A stretch of 64,000 nucleotides of DNA from Atherix ibis (taxonomy: Eukaryota; Arthropoda; Insecta; Diptera; Athericidae). A program made the translations under genes and the position numbers. This document shows, one piece after another, positions 25,525 through 37,568 of the stretch (the first letter of the stretch is position 1; every line of letters begins with the position of its first letter). The stretch lies in contig OY282610.1 in the NCBI GenBank assembly GCA_958298945.1, positions 63,733,088 to 63,797,087 of the forward strand, given 5' to 3'. A model generated the notes under the pieces. That model searched no databases. It was not told the DNA's origin and saw only the letters and a list, made by a program, of their open reading frames with translations.

Positions 25525-26461
25525 TTGGGTTGTTCGGAAAGTAATTTCGTTTACTGATGATGACACAATAAAGTCATTAATTGATACAAACTGGCGAATA
25601 ACAACTCATGAGATTGCTGAGAGATTAAATTTATCCAATTCGACCTTTCATAATCATTTGAAACGGCTAGGTTTTATCTCAAAGCTTGACATATGGGTTC
25701 CTCATCTTCTTACGGAAAAAAATTTATTCCGTCGCAGTGAAGTTTTGATTTGCTTCTCAAAAGCTAAGAAAATGATCCATTTTTTAAGCGTATCATCAAT
25801 GGGGACGAGAAATTGGTTGTCTACAACAATGTTAAGCGTAAAAGATTTTGGAGTAGAGAAGATGAGCCAGCTCAAAGCAATTCAAAAGCCAATATTCATC
25901 AAAAAAGGTTATCCTATCTGTTTGATGGGATTTCAAAGGAATCGTTTATTTTGAGCTTCTACCGAGCAACACAACGATCAATTCTGAAGTGTACTGTCAT
26001 CAGTTGGACAAATTGAATGATTCATTCTGAAGAATGAAAAAGGGCGAGCATTGTTTATTAGGAAAGGTATACTGTTCCAACAGGACAATGCGAAACCAGA
26101 TACAAGTTTGGCCACTCGGCAAAAGCTTTTACAGCTTGGATGGGATATACTGCCACACCACGCATACTCCCCAGACCTAATTCCTTCCGATTATCTTTTG
26201 TTCCGGTCTCTCCAAAGAAATTTTTAGAAGCTAAAACGTTTAATTCAAATGAGGAGGTCAAAAATCATCAGTTTTTTGCCAGCAAATAACAAACATTTTA
26301 TGAGCGTAGAATCATGCTACTACCAGAAAGATGACAAAGGTTATTTGGATCAGATTGGAAAATATTTAATTGAATAAAATCAATTAATTCACAATAAGAA
26401 AATTGTCTTTCAATTTTATAAAAAGAACAAAAAAAACGAAATTACTTTCCGAACAACCCAA
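25525..26461 (+). mobile_element. Mariner family A, internally deleted copy with intact ends
   Basis: The ends TTGGGTTGTTCGGAAAGTAA... (25525) and its mirror (to 26461) are identical over at least 27 bp. TA lies on both sides (25523-25524 and 26462-26463). The 5' part, including the first helix-turn-helix, is deleted right after the terminal repeat. The rest reads TDDDTIKSLIDTNWRITTHE, EIAERLNL, HNHLKRLGF, then in shifted frames a GDEK-like first catalytic motif near 25800 and TTINSEVYC-like sequence. A QQDN-equivalent lies near 26080, and ERRIMLLPER lies near 26300. Frameshifts and stops make it non-coding. Confidence 0.9.
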
Positions 26462-26463
26462 TA

Positions 26464-27680
26464 ATTTCTATTGTTGAAATTTTATCGTCAAGTTTTTTTT
26501 TATAATTTACATTGTTTATTTAATAAAATTTTGTGATTTTATGGAAAATTTTCGATGTTTCTCTTTCCTTTGCCATTGGAAAAAGTCGAAAGTGAATTTT
26601 TCTTAATACACCTGACGAGTTCCCAAACAGTTATCAATATAATTATGATAACAATAAAAGTACTTTTAAAAGAGAAAATATAAACTAATTTACTAAACAT
26701 TTGGGAATGTTTAAAAATATTGAAAAAGAAAACTTTCTTTTTTCCAAAGTAAGATTTAAAAAAAACAAACAAGGCAAAAGAGCAGACATGAAACTTACAA
26801 CAACAAAAAAACCACAAAAATTGTATACCCTACATTTAGGCGATACTAGGACATTAGTGCTTAGTATGCAGCGGTCTTGAGCTCGAATGCAGGTAGTGAA
26901 ATGACCGGAATTCTGGCTAAAACTAGTCAATAAATTAAAATAATTTTTAAATTTAAAAGAAAACCTGTATTTCTATTTCAACTACTTACAAAACCAAAAA
27001 CAAAATACATTAATATATATATTTTTATTCTCGAAAATATTACATATAAAAAAAAATGTTTATAAAAAGTAAATTGATTATAGTAAGTGTAGTAGTAACA
27101 GTAATAATGATGATTAGAGCAAAACAGTTGTGGTATACAGAATAAAAAATAAATTAAAAGGTTAATAAAATCATATTGTCTAATAATCTTAATAATAATT
27201 AATTAAAAATTAAGTTATTTATATGTCTCTCTTTTCTATCTCTTTCGTTCCTTTTTTAGTTTATTTCGAAACAAATCTTATCAAAAATTTTTTGCCTTTT
27301 TCTTTCTCTCTCTCTCTCTCCCTCTCTCTCTCTCAACATCTCGTTGACAGACGAATTTTTCAAGTTTTTTTTGGTTTGTTTTCTTTTGAAATATCATTCC
27401 CTTTTCACCCATCAAAAATATTTACTTTCTTTTCTTTCTATTTATAAATTGATTAAAAAAAAAAACAACAAAAACAAATTATTTCCAAATAAACACTAAA
27501 ATAAAAATGAAATTTTTCGGACAAGATAACAGTGAACATGACTAATGAAAGAGAAAACCTCTTCTAAATATTTATATATGTAAAAATATATAAATTAATT
27601 CACATAAAATATATATTTATATATGTGAACGTTAATTAGAAAATACACGTTAAGAAATGGGACTGGGGCGATATTGTATC
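26464..27680. other. Non-coding AT-rich stretch
   Basis: Contains a (TC)n tract at 27303-27334 and many A/T runs. No coding resemblance. Confidence 0.6.
27303..27334. repeat. (TC)n microsatellite
   Basis: Sixteen or so TC units with one CC interruption. Confidence 0.9.
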
Positions 27681-28517
27681 GGGTTTTTCAATAGCAACTT
27701 GACAGTTTTGATTTCTTACTTTAGTTCTTGAGTTTACTTAAGATCAAGTTAACTCAAGAACTAAAGCCACTTGACCATATAAAGCGACGCTTATTCTCAG
27801 ATTGGGTTCTAGAGAAGTTTGCCGAAAATGACGACTTTCATCGCAAAATCATCTTCAGTGATGAAGCGCATTTTTGGTTAAAAGGCTTCGTTAACAAACA
27901 AAACATACGTTATTGGATTGCTTCAAATCCTCATGTGCTTCATGAAACACCACTTCATCCACAAAAAGTGACTGTATGATGCGGGTTTCATGCCGGTGGC
28001 GTTATTGGGCCATTTTTCTTCGTTGATGAAAATGACCGTCACGTTACAGTCAATGGTGAACGCTACAGAGACATGTTGCAGCGTTATTTTTTCGACCAAT
28101 TGCATGGGCTGGACATCAGTGATATGTGGTTTCAACAAGACGGTGCCGCATCCCACATAACGAGAAAAGGTCCTGTCGATTGGCCGCCAAGATCTTGTGA
28201 TTTAACACCTCTAGAATTTTTCCTGTGGAGCTACGTTAAATCGATGGTCTATGCCAACAAACCGGCGATGTTAGAGGACCTAAAAGCCAACATCGAACGA
28301 GAAATAGCGGCCATTTCCGTCGAATTGTGTGGCCGAGTCATCGAAAATTTGCTTCAACGAATCGGCCACTGCAAGCGTGCCCGTGCTGGACATATGACCG
28401 AAGTCGAGTTCCATTCATAATTGCATTGATTGTACTTTAAGCCAATAATTTTGATATATCTCAAATGGTTTGCGAGATATTTAACAAAAAAGTTGTCAAG
28501 TTCTTATTCAAAAACCC
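27681..28517 (+). mobile_element. Tc1/mariner-superfamily element, 5'-deleted
   Basis: The ends are imperfect inverted repeats of about 24 bp (GGGTTTTTCAATAGCAACTT at 27681; mirrored at 28494-28517) with TA close outside each. The transposase reads from about 27767: LDHIKRRLFSDWVLEKF, FHRKIIFSDEAHF (first Asp) and GFVNKQNIRYW. After a TGA at 27977-27979 it continues CGFHAGGVIGPFFFVDENDR, MWFQQDGAASH (second Asp), then PPRSCDLTPLEFFLWSYVK (third Asp), to a TAA at about 28420. The TGA replaces the Trp codon expected before CGFHAGG. About twenty residues usually found between QQDGA..H and the PPRS motif are missing. The N-terminal DNA-binding region is deleted. The short hairpin element at 10633-10754 shares its ends. 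Confidence 0.85.
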
Positions 28518-29987
28518 TTTACCATAATTTACAATTTATAATAATAATCCGAAAGAGAGGGTGAAAAATATTATCGAAAAAAAAAAAAAATTTCAAGAGA
28601 GAAAATTAAAAGAGAAGAGAAAATTCCTGACAAACAAAAAACAAACGATGACAGCAGAGAAATACAATAAGCAAGAGCAGAGTTCGGATTAATTTAAATT
28701 TTAAATACATTCTTTTTCTTCTTTTCTTTTTTCAATGAAAGTTCCTTTCTATTTCTTATATTGTTATAGTGTTTTTTTCTTTTTTCTCTTTTTAAAATAC
28801 ATTTGAATAATATCCTTTTCCCTCTCTTGCTTTCACAATTAATTTTTTTTAATTTATTATCAGGTTTATTATAAATTTGTCTGCTTTTGTTCTTTTTTTT
28901 TTGCTTTTTGTTATATCACTCTTTGGTTATATTTGTATCTGTTTACTTTCATTTATTTAATATTATTTCTCTTATTTATTTATAATTTTTTGTATTTATT
29001 TAAAATTATTTTATTTAAATAAGATAGTATAAAGTAACTAGTATAATATATAATAAATATTATGGATTAAAAATAAATATTGTAATAAATAGAAGAAAAA
29101 AAAAATAAATCAATGAATAAATATTTTATGTGTAGATTTGTATTATTGATGATTTTTTTTAAAAAAATTTTGTCTCTTTTTCTTTAATCAATCAATCAAT
29201 TAATTATATTCGAATATGTTTCTTTTTTCTTTTCAATATTAATTAATTAATTATTTTTTTTATTATAATTATTTTCCTTTTAAATTTATTTCTAAATATT
29301 ATCTCTTATTATATAAATAAATAACTGTTTGGTTTTTTTCTTTTAAATTTTTTTTTTTTTTTTTTTTTTTTTAAATAATTTTTTTATTTCTTATTTTAGA
29401 ATGTGCTAAATATTTTCACCAACATGTCGACTTTTCCTTTTCAGTTGTTTACTTTAGCAGCTAATTGCCCCACTTTTATTTGATCATCAACCGTTTTGGT
29501 CCATCAAACTTTTCTCCATTGTCTTATTATTATTTTTTCCTAAAAAACAGAATAATTTTTCTTTTATTAATAACGAATTTACTTTTTTTGAAATGATAAA
29601 TTTGTTTATGATAAATTTAAGATATTTTAAAAATTTACCTACTATTTTAGTTGGAAAATATTACTTATTTCATTGCTTGAGTACACATAGTATCAGTATT
29701 TTAATATGAAATTATAGTGGGTAAACACCGAGAGAGAATAAATACAAAATTTGAGTTTTATGAGTTAATCGGTTTGTGAATTTCTATCCATTTTCATCTA
29801 GAGAGGGACTTTAATCAAATATGCGAAAGAACTGGAGTACCATAGTGCCACGCCATAAAGTTACCATAAAAAATCTGGAAATATTTTAGGTAATAATTGT
29901 TTCAAGCAAGGCAGATGGTCAAATAACCTTATTGCCACTCTTCCCTAAATATGGTTGAAAATATTGAAAATCATATGTTCATTAATA
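28518..29987. other. Non-coding, extremely AT-rich stretch
   Basis: Long T and A runs, including an uninterrupted T tract at about 29348-29372. No coding or RNA-gene resemblance. Confidence 0.65.
29348..29372. repeat. Poly-T tract
   Basis: About 25 uninterrupted T residues. Confidence 0.9.
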
Positions 29988-31183
29988 CCAGGTGTATAAG
30001 CTTAAATCCGCTGTTTTTCATAGAAAGCAAAAACAAATTTATTCAAAGTATTTGCCCTAGCTAGTTACACATTTTTCCCATATCTCGGGCAACTTGTGGA
30101 TACCACGTCAAAAAATGCCTTCTCTTTCGAGGCAAACCACTCATCAAACCGCCATTTTCGGACGTCTTCGTAAGAATTGAAGTACTGCTCAGCCACGATC
30201 GACGAAAACATATGGTAGTCGAAAGGGGCCAGGTCTGCTGAATAGCAATTTCGGACCATTTTTAACGTGTGCAATGGTGCGTCGTCGTGCAGGAAAATCA
30301 GCTTGTCATGTCTTTGTTTATAATCCGTCCTTTTTTCACGCAGAGCACGGTGCAATTTGATTAGTTGTTGGTGGTAGCAGTGGGTATTGCCGGTTTCAAC
30401 ATCTCATAGTAGACGATATCCTGCTGATCCAACCAAACGTACAGCATCGTCTTCCTTCCGAAGCGATTTTGTCTTGGGGAATATGTGGATGGTTGGCCGG
30501 CATCAATCCACAATTTCTTGCGTTAAGGATTCTCGAAATATATTCACTTTTCATCGCCTGTAACAATCCGATGCAGGAACGATTTTCTTTTTTATCTGGC
30601 GAACAAGATTTCGCATGTGTTTTGGCGTCGCTCCATCTGCCTATCGTTCAATTCATACCTCACCCATTTTCCGATCTTTTCAATCTTCCCCATGGCACGC
30701 AGACGCATGGAAATAGCTGGTTGAGTAGCACCCAATTGCTCCAAGAGCATTTTTTTGGATTGGGTATCGTCTTCGTCCAAAAGAGCCTGCAATTGATGGT
30801 CCTCAACCTTCCTATGCTGATTTTCACGCTTCTGTCCCACAAGTCAAAATTGCCGTCTTTGAACCGACGAAACCAATCTCGGCATTTTGTTTCCGATAAA
30901 GCACTGTCACCACAGGCCTCCATAAGCATTCGATGCGATTCGGCAGCCGATTTCTTCAAATTGAAGCAGAAAAGCAGAGCTCCCCGCATATGCTCTTTTT
31001 CTGGCACAAAACTAGACATGATTACCAAAGGAAAAATGTATGTTGTTGTACGAGACAATGTGCACTGATTAATGTTGACAGATTTCAAACTCATTAAAAA
31101 AAAGTATTGCGTGCACATGGTAGCTTAATACGCTCACTTACGCCACCTATGACCAAACAGCGGATTTAAGCTTATACACATGG
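29988..31183 (-). mobile_element. Mariner, irritans subfamily, internally deleted
   Basis: Inverted ends of about 28 bp (CCAGGTGTATAAGCTTAAAT at 29988; mirrored to 31183) with TA on both sides. Minus-strand transposase: MSSFVPEKEHMRGALLFCFN, LKKSAAESHRML, ETKCRDWFRRFKDGNFDL near 31020-30850, then in another frame DHQLQALLDEDDTQSKKMLL and QPAISMRLRAMGK to about 30600. The C-terminal half reads ALREKRTDYKQRHDKLIFLH, DDAPLHT (decayed second catalytic motif), YSADLAPFDYHMF (third) and ASKEKAFF (30355-30065). The first catalytic motif is decayed, and there are frameshifts. The start MSxFVP and the YSxDxAPxDYHxF motif are characteristic of irritans mariners. Confidence 0.9.
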
Positions 31184-31185
31184 TA

Positions 31186-32170
31186 GATTTACAGTTTCGA
31201 TTGCTACTATGGCTTCACAATCTTCCACAGTCTGTTCGTTGTTCGGGGTAAATAGTTTTTGTTATTACAAATGGAAAATTATTCCAATCGAGGAAAAAAA
31301 AATCCAGAAGAACGCGAAATTCCACTCGGCAACTTTGACCAATTTTTTCAAGTCTTTTGAAACATTCGAAATATGCTTAAAGGAAAAATACTACCAAGTC
31401 CATATTTATTCAACTATCCTTCGCAAATTATAAGTTAAATAGAATAAACTATTCTTAAACTCAAAACAGTAATAACTTGTCGTGAAATTAGTATTATTTT
31501 AAAATTTCCATTCTAATTTCACAACTAACTTTTAACTAAAATGGAACTTTTAAAATAATGCCAATTCCATAAAGTAGAGAATAAGAATTTGCAAAACTCC
31601 GCCCTGATTACAACGGTAAATATGACTTGATATATGTTTAGAAACCAGGCTTAGAAATATTCGATCTTTATTTATCATTTGAATTTGTCTATTGCGGCAA
31701 TTTTGACAATTACTTCATCAACGACATTAAAACTAAAAAAACTTCATTCATTAAAATGATCAGGACCCCAGCTTTAACAATTTGTGAAATGTCCGCAAGT
31801 AATGTGATTATTAAATGGGTCGCATTTTGAAAACTATTTTCTTTAGAATCAATGTTTTTGAAAGTCCACCAAATCTTGGCTAGAAAATTTTTAATTAACG
31901 ATAAGTTAATTTTATTTCTTATCACATTATTTAATTAATATGCTAAGCCTATCGTAGAACGGTTCTGGTTCTGTTAATATTTATTCCGATCAATTTTTAA
32001 TAAAGTAAAACACTCTCCGATATTTTTTGGAGAGTTTTTATTGATTAATAATAAATATACCATCACCATCCATCCATCCACTTACCTACCTTATTTAGTA
32101 TTTGTTTTTAATCCATAAATGTTTGGTTTTAGAAATTCACCCTCAAATGATTAGTATTCATTTTGTCTCA
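31186..32170. other. 3' flank of the Ras-GAP gene
   Basis: No coding resemblance. The part next to 32170 should be the 3'UTR of the minus-strand gene. Confidence 0.55.
31980..32042 (-). terminator. Candidate polyadenylation signals of the Ras-GAP gene
   Basis: Minus-strand AATAAA hexamers occur at 32042-32037 and 31985-31980, about 130 and 190 nt beyond the TGA stop at 32171-32173. Either could define the 3' end. Sequence-only inference. Confidence 0.45.
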
Positions 32171-32378
32171 TCAATTACCATTGGACTGATGTTGCTGTTG
32201 TTGCTGTTGATTGTCATATCGCTGACGTAACGCTGACAGAGCGCTCAATAGCCGATTGTTTGCTGCATCGAGAGCGGCAATTTGCTGACCTTGTGCTTCA
32301 ATGACACGCTGTTTGTGCGATAATGCTAGTGACATTTTCTTCTGCTCACGTCGGAGTTCCTCCTCCACGTTAATTAAT
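32171..32378 (-). CDS. raskol: Ras-GAP gene, last coding exon
   Basis: Begins after the acceptor GAGCAG and completes an Arg codon with the previous exon. It encodes [15 protein letters not shown] and [20 protein letters not shown], the conserved C-terminal coiled coil of the family, then a Gln-rich tail, ending in NGN and TGA at 32171-32173. Confidence 0.93.
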
Positions 32379-35300
32379 CTGCTCACGATGCGTCCAATTG
32401 AGTAAAATAGACCAAAAGCTTATATTAGGAATCGTTCGGAGAAATTTCGAAGTATAAGAAAAATATTAAATAGATCATATGCACTTACCTATCTATAATA
32501 ATGCGCATTTTTGAATCTGTTGCCAAACTGGCAGCTCCGCCATTATGCAAATCGAACAGATCATCATCGTTGGAATCCCGCAATTCGGCTTCATCCTGAT
32601 CCAGGCGGTGTTTCAGATTATCGATTCGCACTTCAAGCCGTTGGATCTCTTCACACTCCTCAGCTGAAAGCGGTGGCCTACGTCGCTTCCCATCGGCTGC
32701 ATGGTACATTACTTGGCCACAGCCTGCAACAATTCACAATTTAGAATATCCCTTCGTAATTTGTATAAAAATGTTGATTACCATTGTGCGATTTGTCTTC
32801 CGTATCTGTTGAACTGTCCGATAGTGTTCTAGCCGATTCGATACTCAAACGTCTTTGGTAGCGGTGATTATTGCTATTACCAGTGCCACCTAAACCACAG
32901 CCTACACTGTTGCCATTCGGTGCCAAAGAACCGTTTGTACTTAATGAACTGTGCAAATGGTTGTGGCTAATATTGAAAATTCCCGCATCACGAACAGCAT
33001 TCCCCAAATAATTGGAGGCTGAATGGTATGCGTCATGACAGCTCGAGTCATCCCGTTTGTACTGCATCAGAGGATTTGTACGAGGTTTACGACCAACACT
33101 TTTGTCACTACCATTGCTGCCACTCATCGATCGGTGACTGAGCAGATGTTCGATGGGATTGTGATCGCTACCGGTCGCCGATATACGCGGACTAGTTACG
33201 TAGCTGGCGAAACCGCTGCCGTTACAAGTGATGAAATTGTCATTGCTTAGACGCTCTTCGCTACTCGACGGTGTCAAAGAAGACGCAGGACCCATTGCGG
33301 TAATGCCGCTTGACATCCTTGAATTTGCAATGTTACTGTTGAACGTATAGTTGCTCGGATGGTGGTGATGATGGTGGTGATGGTGTCCATGGTGATGATG
33401 GCTGTGGCTTTGTGAAACCTTTTGTAAAATCAGACGAAATTGTAAATGTTCTTTTGTCGGTTTATTATTTAGTAATATTTGAATTTCTAGCTCACCTGAT
33501 TGCTGACCCCATTTCCGCTACTACCATTTCCACTGCTAATGTTGATGCCACCGATTCCAATAACACCGCATCCGTTATTATTGTCGACATTCGCGTTGTA
33601 TTTGTTATTTGGTAAAAATTTGGTACCGAGTCTTCGAGCGGGCATAGCAGAGCTACTGTTCTTTGGGACTCCTCCGGCAGCGCTAGTACTGTACTCATTG
33701 TGCTCAATCGGACTAGACGATTGCGAAGGTGTTGTTATGCTCTGGTAGCCGGAGCTGCAGTGCCCAATTGAAATATTACTACCCTTCGATGTTAGTTGTT
33801 CCTTTGGCTTATTATCATTATTTGTGTCCGCATTTCCATGCTCTTCGGCGTATTTCAGTAGATCGTCTAGATCCTCAAGATTCATTGGCATATTGGAGTT
33901 AGAATTGTTTTGCTGTGAGGAACTACTCGATATCAGTGAAATTGGATTGTTGTGCGTCGCCGTCATATCAGGAATGCCCAAATTGAGGTTTAAAGAATTC
34001 TTTGGTGGTGATCGCTCGCTTATGCTCAGACTTAACTGTGAGCTAGTTAGGTGATTCAATGACCGGTTCATCGCTGTTGTTGTGCCTGACTTCATCAGCG
34101 GTGTTGGACTTTTTCGAACGAATGCACTCGAAGGCTCCAGACCTATTTGGATTAGATTTGTACCAGCTTCCTCGTAATTATTATTGGGATTGCTTGATGT
34201 TGTCACTGAATTGTTTCGTGGCAGTGTACTTGCCCGTATCATAGCTGGGCTCATTTTTTCCGTAGTGTTATTCACGACATCCACGTTTATGTTGCTATTG
34301 CTGGGAAAATAATGAGAAGTTGTGGTGCTATAAGTCCGTATCGCACCGGTGCTACTATTACTTCTTTCGGCGGTACTGCTCGCAGAGCCTGGAGGTGCGT
34401 GATGTTGAACTGTGGTCGCAATCGTAATGGGCCCACCAGTTACTATACCATTATGTGAGGAAGCAATCGACGAAGCCGATTGGGAGTGTTGCAAATTGCT
34501 AGAATATTGCGATCCATTGATGCTAGTCTGACTGTTTGAAGACTTGCTCTGCTGAAGAAGAGGCGATATTGTTGGGTCATTATATCGGAATATGTTCTTT
34601 TCTAGTGAACTTGGTGTAAGAACGCCACGAATTATACCACGTTCAGATGGGACACGGTTGGTCATGTGCGCTTGAATTATTGGATTTTGATTCTCTTGAT
34701 TTTGTACGAAATTGTTGGATTCTTTGGCTTTTGTAATATCATCGAGAATCATTTGCAGCGGTTCCAACTCGGCCTGCCGGTTCTCTGGTAACTTTTGTAT
34801 ACTTTCTGCCAGCAACTGATGCAATATGGACAACTGCTTTCCTTGATCAATGTACCCGGTCCAATCGAGAATTGTCTCGGGCGCTGGATGTTCCAATCGC
34901 GTTGATATTTGATGTAAAAAGTCCTTCATGCGTCCAGCTTCCTGCTCAAGGAAATCATTCAAGAACTCCATGAAATTCTCTTTGCCTTGGAAACGCGTGA
35001 AATTGGCCAAAGTTTGCAGCGTTTTCGCTACTAGTGTTAGATTTCGTGTTGCACGTGATGATGGCAATTCTGTAAGAAGGCAAGAATTAATAACATTCAA
35101 AATACTTAATAACTACCGAAACTTACCATTTGTTATGTTGAATAAACTTGGTGATAATATCGCCGGGCATAAGAATCGTAAAAATATCGAAGCGGATATA
35201 AGATTGTCGGCCATATCTTCGCGATCGAGCATTTGTAGCCGTTCGCGGAATGTGGCAAAACAATCGCGCAATTGCGATGGAAAATGCTTATGAGATTCTG

Positions 35301-37568
35301 AAATACTCGTCCAAGCGATACGAACAGCGTTTCGTAGTGCCTGTTGTTGTCGAGACAATGAGCCAGATGCCTTTAATGGATCAACTTCGCAGTCACGATC
35401 CGATTGTATAATTTCACTAATCGGAGTCGACAACGTGTCCTGAAGGTACTGTTCACCGGTCAATTTCAGAAAAGCCTCCATACTTTTGGTTGCGAGCGAG
35501 TTACCGCGGAAGGTTAATCTTTGATCGCCAACGCGCAGAAGATCTAACGCAACCACATCGGTAAGGAAAGCGCCCGCCATTCCCTGGGCATGCATTAGTA
35601 AGACGAGCGCTTGTCCAATATCTTCCTTTGCTTTGACTCCGATCACTGGTTCAAGAATTTCGCACACTTTCTTGTAGTTATCCTTAATGTAAGTCAAAAA
35701 ATCCGAATACACACTGATCGGCAGAATGTCAATACTCTGGAATCGGCATTTTATCCGCAATGTTGGCGTTACTTCTTTAGAATTTCGACTGATACTGTCA
35801 TGTTTCTCCGTGACAATCGAATACCAATCCTCGAAGAATAAACGCGATGTCACTTCGTGTATTGAAATTTTAACCGATCCAATGAGAACATGTTTGTCAC
35901 GCTTCTTCTTCTTTTCGATTTCCCGATACACGTTCACGGTTATGACATTTATATCCGGTATGTCAGCAAAATCAAAGTATTCACCCCAAAATAGCAGGTC
36001 GGTCTGTAGCTTAACGCTAGTCCGTCCGTACAATGTTTTGTCAAGATTTATCTCGCAAAAGTACTTCTTCTTTGGTGGTAGGCATTTCGCTTCATAAATC
36101 CACATTTTCAGTGAATTATCTGTGCGTCTTGTATGGTCCGCATTTGGTGCTATCGACTTACGAAGACTGTATATCCAAAGGTCTCGCTCTTGCCGAGAGC
36201 CACAACTGTAGTATCGTTCGCCGCGCGGCCCTCCACGAACCTGGAAACAATGACGTCTGCCAAGCACCGATTGATGCACTGGAGCTACACCTACAGCACC
36301 CGTACATGATAAATCTGTTCGAAATTATAAAAATAACATTAAAAATTATTAATAAACAATTCAACCTGAGTTTGAAGATGATTTAAGATTACGTACCTAT
36401 TGTCGACATAACTGCATGGCTGGATAGCAAGCTTTCATGTGATCTGGAACCCCTTAGGCCGCCAGGGCCTCGTTTGGAGCGCTCCAATTTTGTAACAGAT
36501 TTTGTGCGTTTTAATGGATTCGATCTGAAAGAATAACAAATAATAAGAATAAAAATTATTGTTATCGTCAAATGTTAATTTGGCCTATCATCTACGCTTA
36601 TATTGTTGTTTTTTTCAGGGTTCCTATTTTCAATTGATTCTTTCTTTTTGATCCTATCCTAGCCTATCTTTTCCACCGTTCAAATTTTCTATTAGGAATT
36701 TAATCGATATGATTCGCCTGAATGACTAACACTCACACATCATCGTCATAATTTGATTATTTTTAACTTATAAATAATGCAAAGCCGCTGCTTTTTATGC
36801 CGCGCTATTGAGCCATTAGCGATTTATTCATGAAATCCTGTGAATTTATTCAAGTTCTGCCATTTCATATAGTAAGAAGGGGACGTTAGCTGCGTCCCAA
36901 AGATAAGAGAAGAGACTGAGAACATTCTGATGATGGCTTAAATTGTGGGCGTTTTGTTCAGTTATCGGCTTTTTATCGATGCAGGCTTTGGATAATTTTT
37001 TTATTTTTATTTTGTTGGAAATACTTTCAACTAGAATCGTTGCGCAGAGAAAATGTATTGTTTCGATTTGAGAAATTTCATAACATTTTTGAAGGAAATT
37101 ATGCCATTTTATTTTTAAAAAGAAAGACATAGGAAAGTTCATTCTAAGATGTGGGTAGCACCTAGGTTCAATTATTTGGTGAATTGACCTAATAATGGGA
37201 CCTCTGGAAAGTTTTGTTATCTAGTGAAACTCGCATTTTTTCTGTTTCCTGTAATCACCCTGCTTCCATCACTGGAAGGTCTATTAATATGGAAACTAAT
37301 GCAGTCGTTATTGTGTTAGAAAACCAGCAGAGTAAGCTTAATTTTTTCCCAATATTGAATAAAGGAAGACAGTTTATTATCCTGCTTATTAGGAAACTGT
37401 TCTGTTCTAATAAGTATAAAGAAAAAGTCAAAGCGGCGACAACTCACCGTTTCGAAAAGAAATTTGTAAATCGTGATGTCGGCTGTGTTTCTTGTTGCTG
37501 TTGTTTTTGTCCTAAAATGGGTGTTGCTGGTGCGGATCCTCGACGACATGCCTTCTCATATGAAGTGT
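32171..37568 (-). CDS. raskol: Ras GTPase-activating protein, SynGAP/DAB2IP family (raskol orthologue), seven exons, 5' incomplete
   Basis: A spliced gene with coding exons at 37448-37568, 36397-36524, 35127-36314, 33496-35069, 32782-33418, 32489-32723 and 32171-32378. All junctions are GT..AG and all phases match, giving about 1362 visible residues. Counting from the first full codon: a basic stretch ([20 protein letters not shown], about 36-55), a split PH-like region (about 58-135), a C2 domain (about 150-275; [16 protein letters not shown]), and a RasGAP domain (about 295-600) with the arginine finger in FRGNSLATK (R352) and the [12 protein letters not shown] motif (461-472). A long Ser/Asn-rich linker follows, then a His tract and a C-terminal coiled coil (about 1235-1350). 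It should accelerate GTP hydrolysis on Ras-like GTPases at the cell cortex. The first exon starts mid-codon, so upstream exons are missing. The gene symbol rests on recognition of the family and its fly member. Confidence 0.93.
32489..32723 (-). CDS. raskol: Ras-GAP gene, coiled-coil exon
   Basis: The acceptor GTTGCAG precedes 32723 and the donor GTAAGTGC follows 32489. Encodes [33 protein letters not shown] and SKMRIIIDR. Heptad-like and strongly charged, continuous with the coiled coil of the last exon. Confidence 0.92.
32782..33418 (-). CDS. raskol: Ras-GAP gene, His-rich linker exon
   Basis: Acceptor ACAAAAG before 33418, donor GTAATC after 32782. The exon opens with a tract of 14 His in 17 residues (HSHHHHG followed by nine His), then a Ser/Asn-rich low-complexity linker including [13 protein letters not shown] and [10 protein letters not shown]. 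No folded domain visible. A low-quality alternative would be to read only from the Met at 33316, but the frame is open to the acceptor and in phase. Confidence 0.9.
33496..35069 (-). CDS. raskol: Ras-GAP gene, end of GAP domain and long linker
   Basis: Acceptor CTTACAG before 35069, donor GTGAGC after 33496. The first about 120 codons finish the RasGAP domain ([56 protein letters not shown]). The remaining about 400 are Ser/Asn/Thr-rich and presumably disordered, typical of this family's linker. Confidence 0.93.
35127..36314 (-). CDS. raskol: Ras-GAP gene, PH end, C2 and GAP core exon
   Basis: Acceptor TCGAACAG before 36314, donor GTAAGT after 35127. Encodes [22 protein letters not shown] (end of PH), the C2 domain ([16 protein letters not shown] to RIKCRFQSI) and the GAP core with the arginine finger and [15 protein letters not shown]. 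The exon is 1188 bp, open throughout. Confidence 0.95.
36397..36524 (-). CDS. raskol: Ras-GAP gene, basic/PH-start exon
   Basis: Acceptor TCTTTCAG, donor GTACGT. 128 bp encoding [20 protein letters not shown] and [25 protein letters not shown] and SHESLL are signature strings shared with vertebrate SynGAP/DAB2IP. Confidence 0.93.
36525..37447 (-). other. Intron of the Ras-GAP gene
   Basis: A 923-bp intron with donor GTGAGT and acceptor TCTTTCAG. No conserved element recognised. A minus-strand frame at 36846-37142 has no recognisable product. Confidence 0.8.
37448..37568 (-). CDS. raskol: Ras-GAP gene, first visible coding exon
   Basis: 121 bp between acceptor TTTGCAG and donor GTGAGT. It carries two bases of a split codon at each end and encodes [20 protein letters not shown], a Gln run and SRFTNFFSK. 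The phase joins the next exon exactly. The RRGSAPATP string resembles the N-terminal region of this family. Since it starts mid-codon, another exon must lie at higher coordinates, not identified here. Confidence 0.85.

Noticed and set aside
30469..31068. 199-codon plus-strand ORF
   Set aside because: Antisense of the irritans mariner transposase.
32511..34244. Several plus-strand ORFs over the Ras-GAP linker exons
   Set aside because: Shadows of the minus-strand Ser/Asn-rich coding exons.
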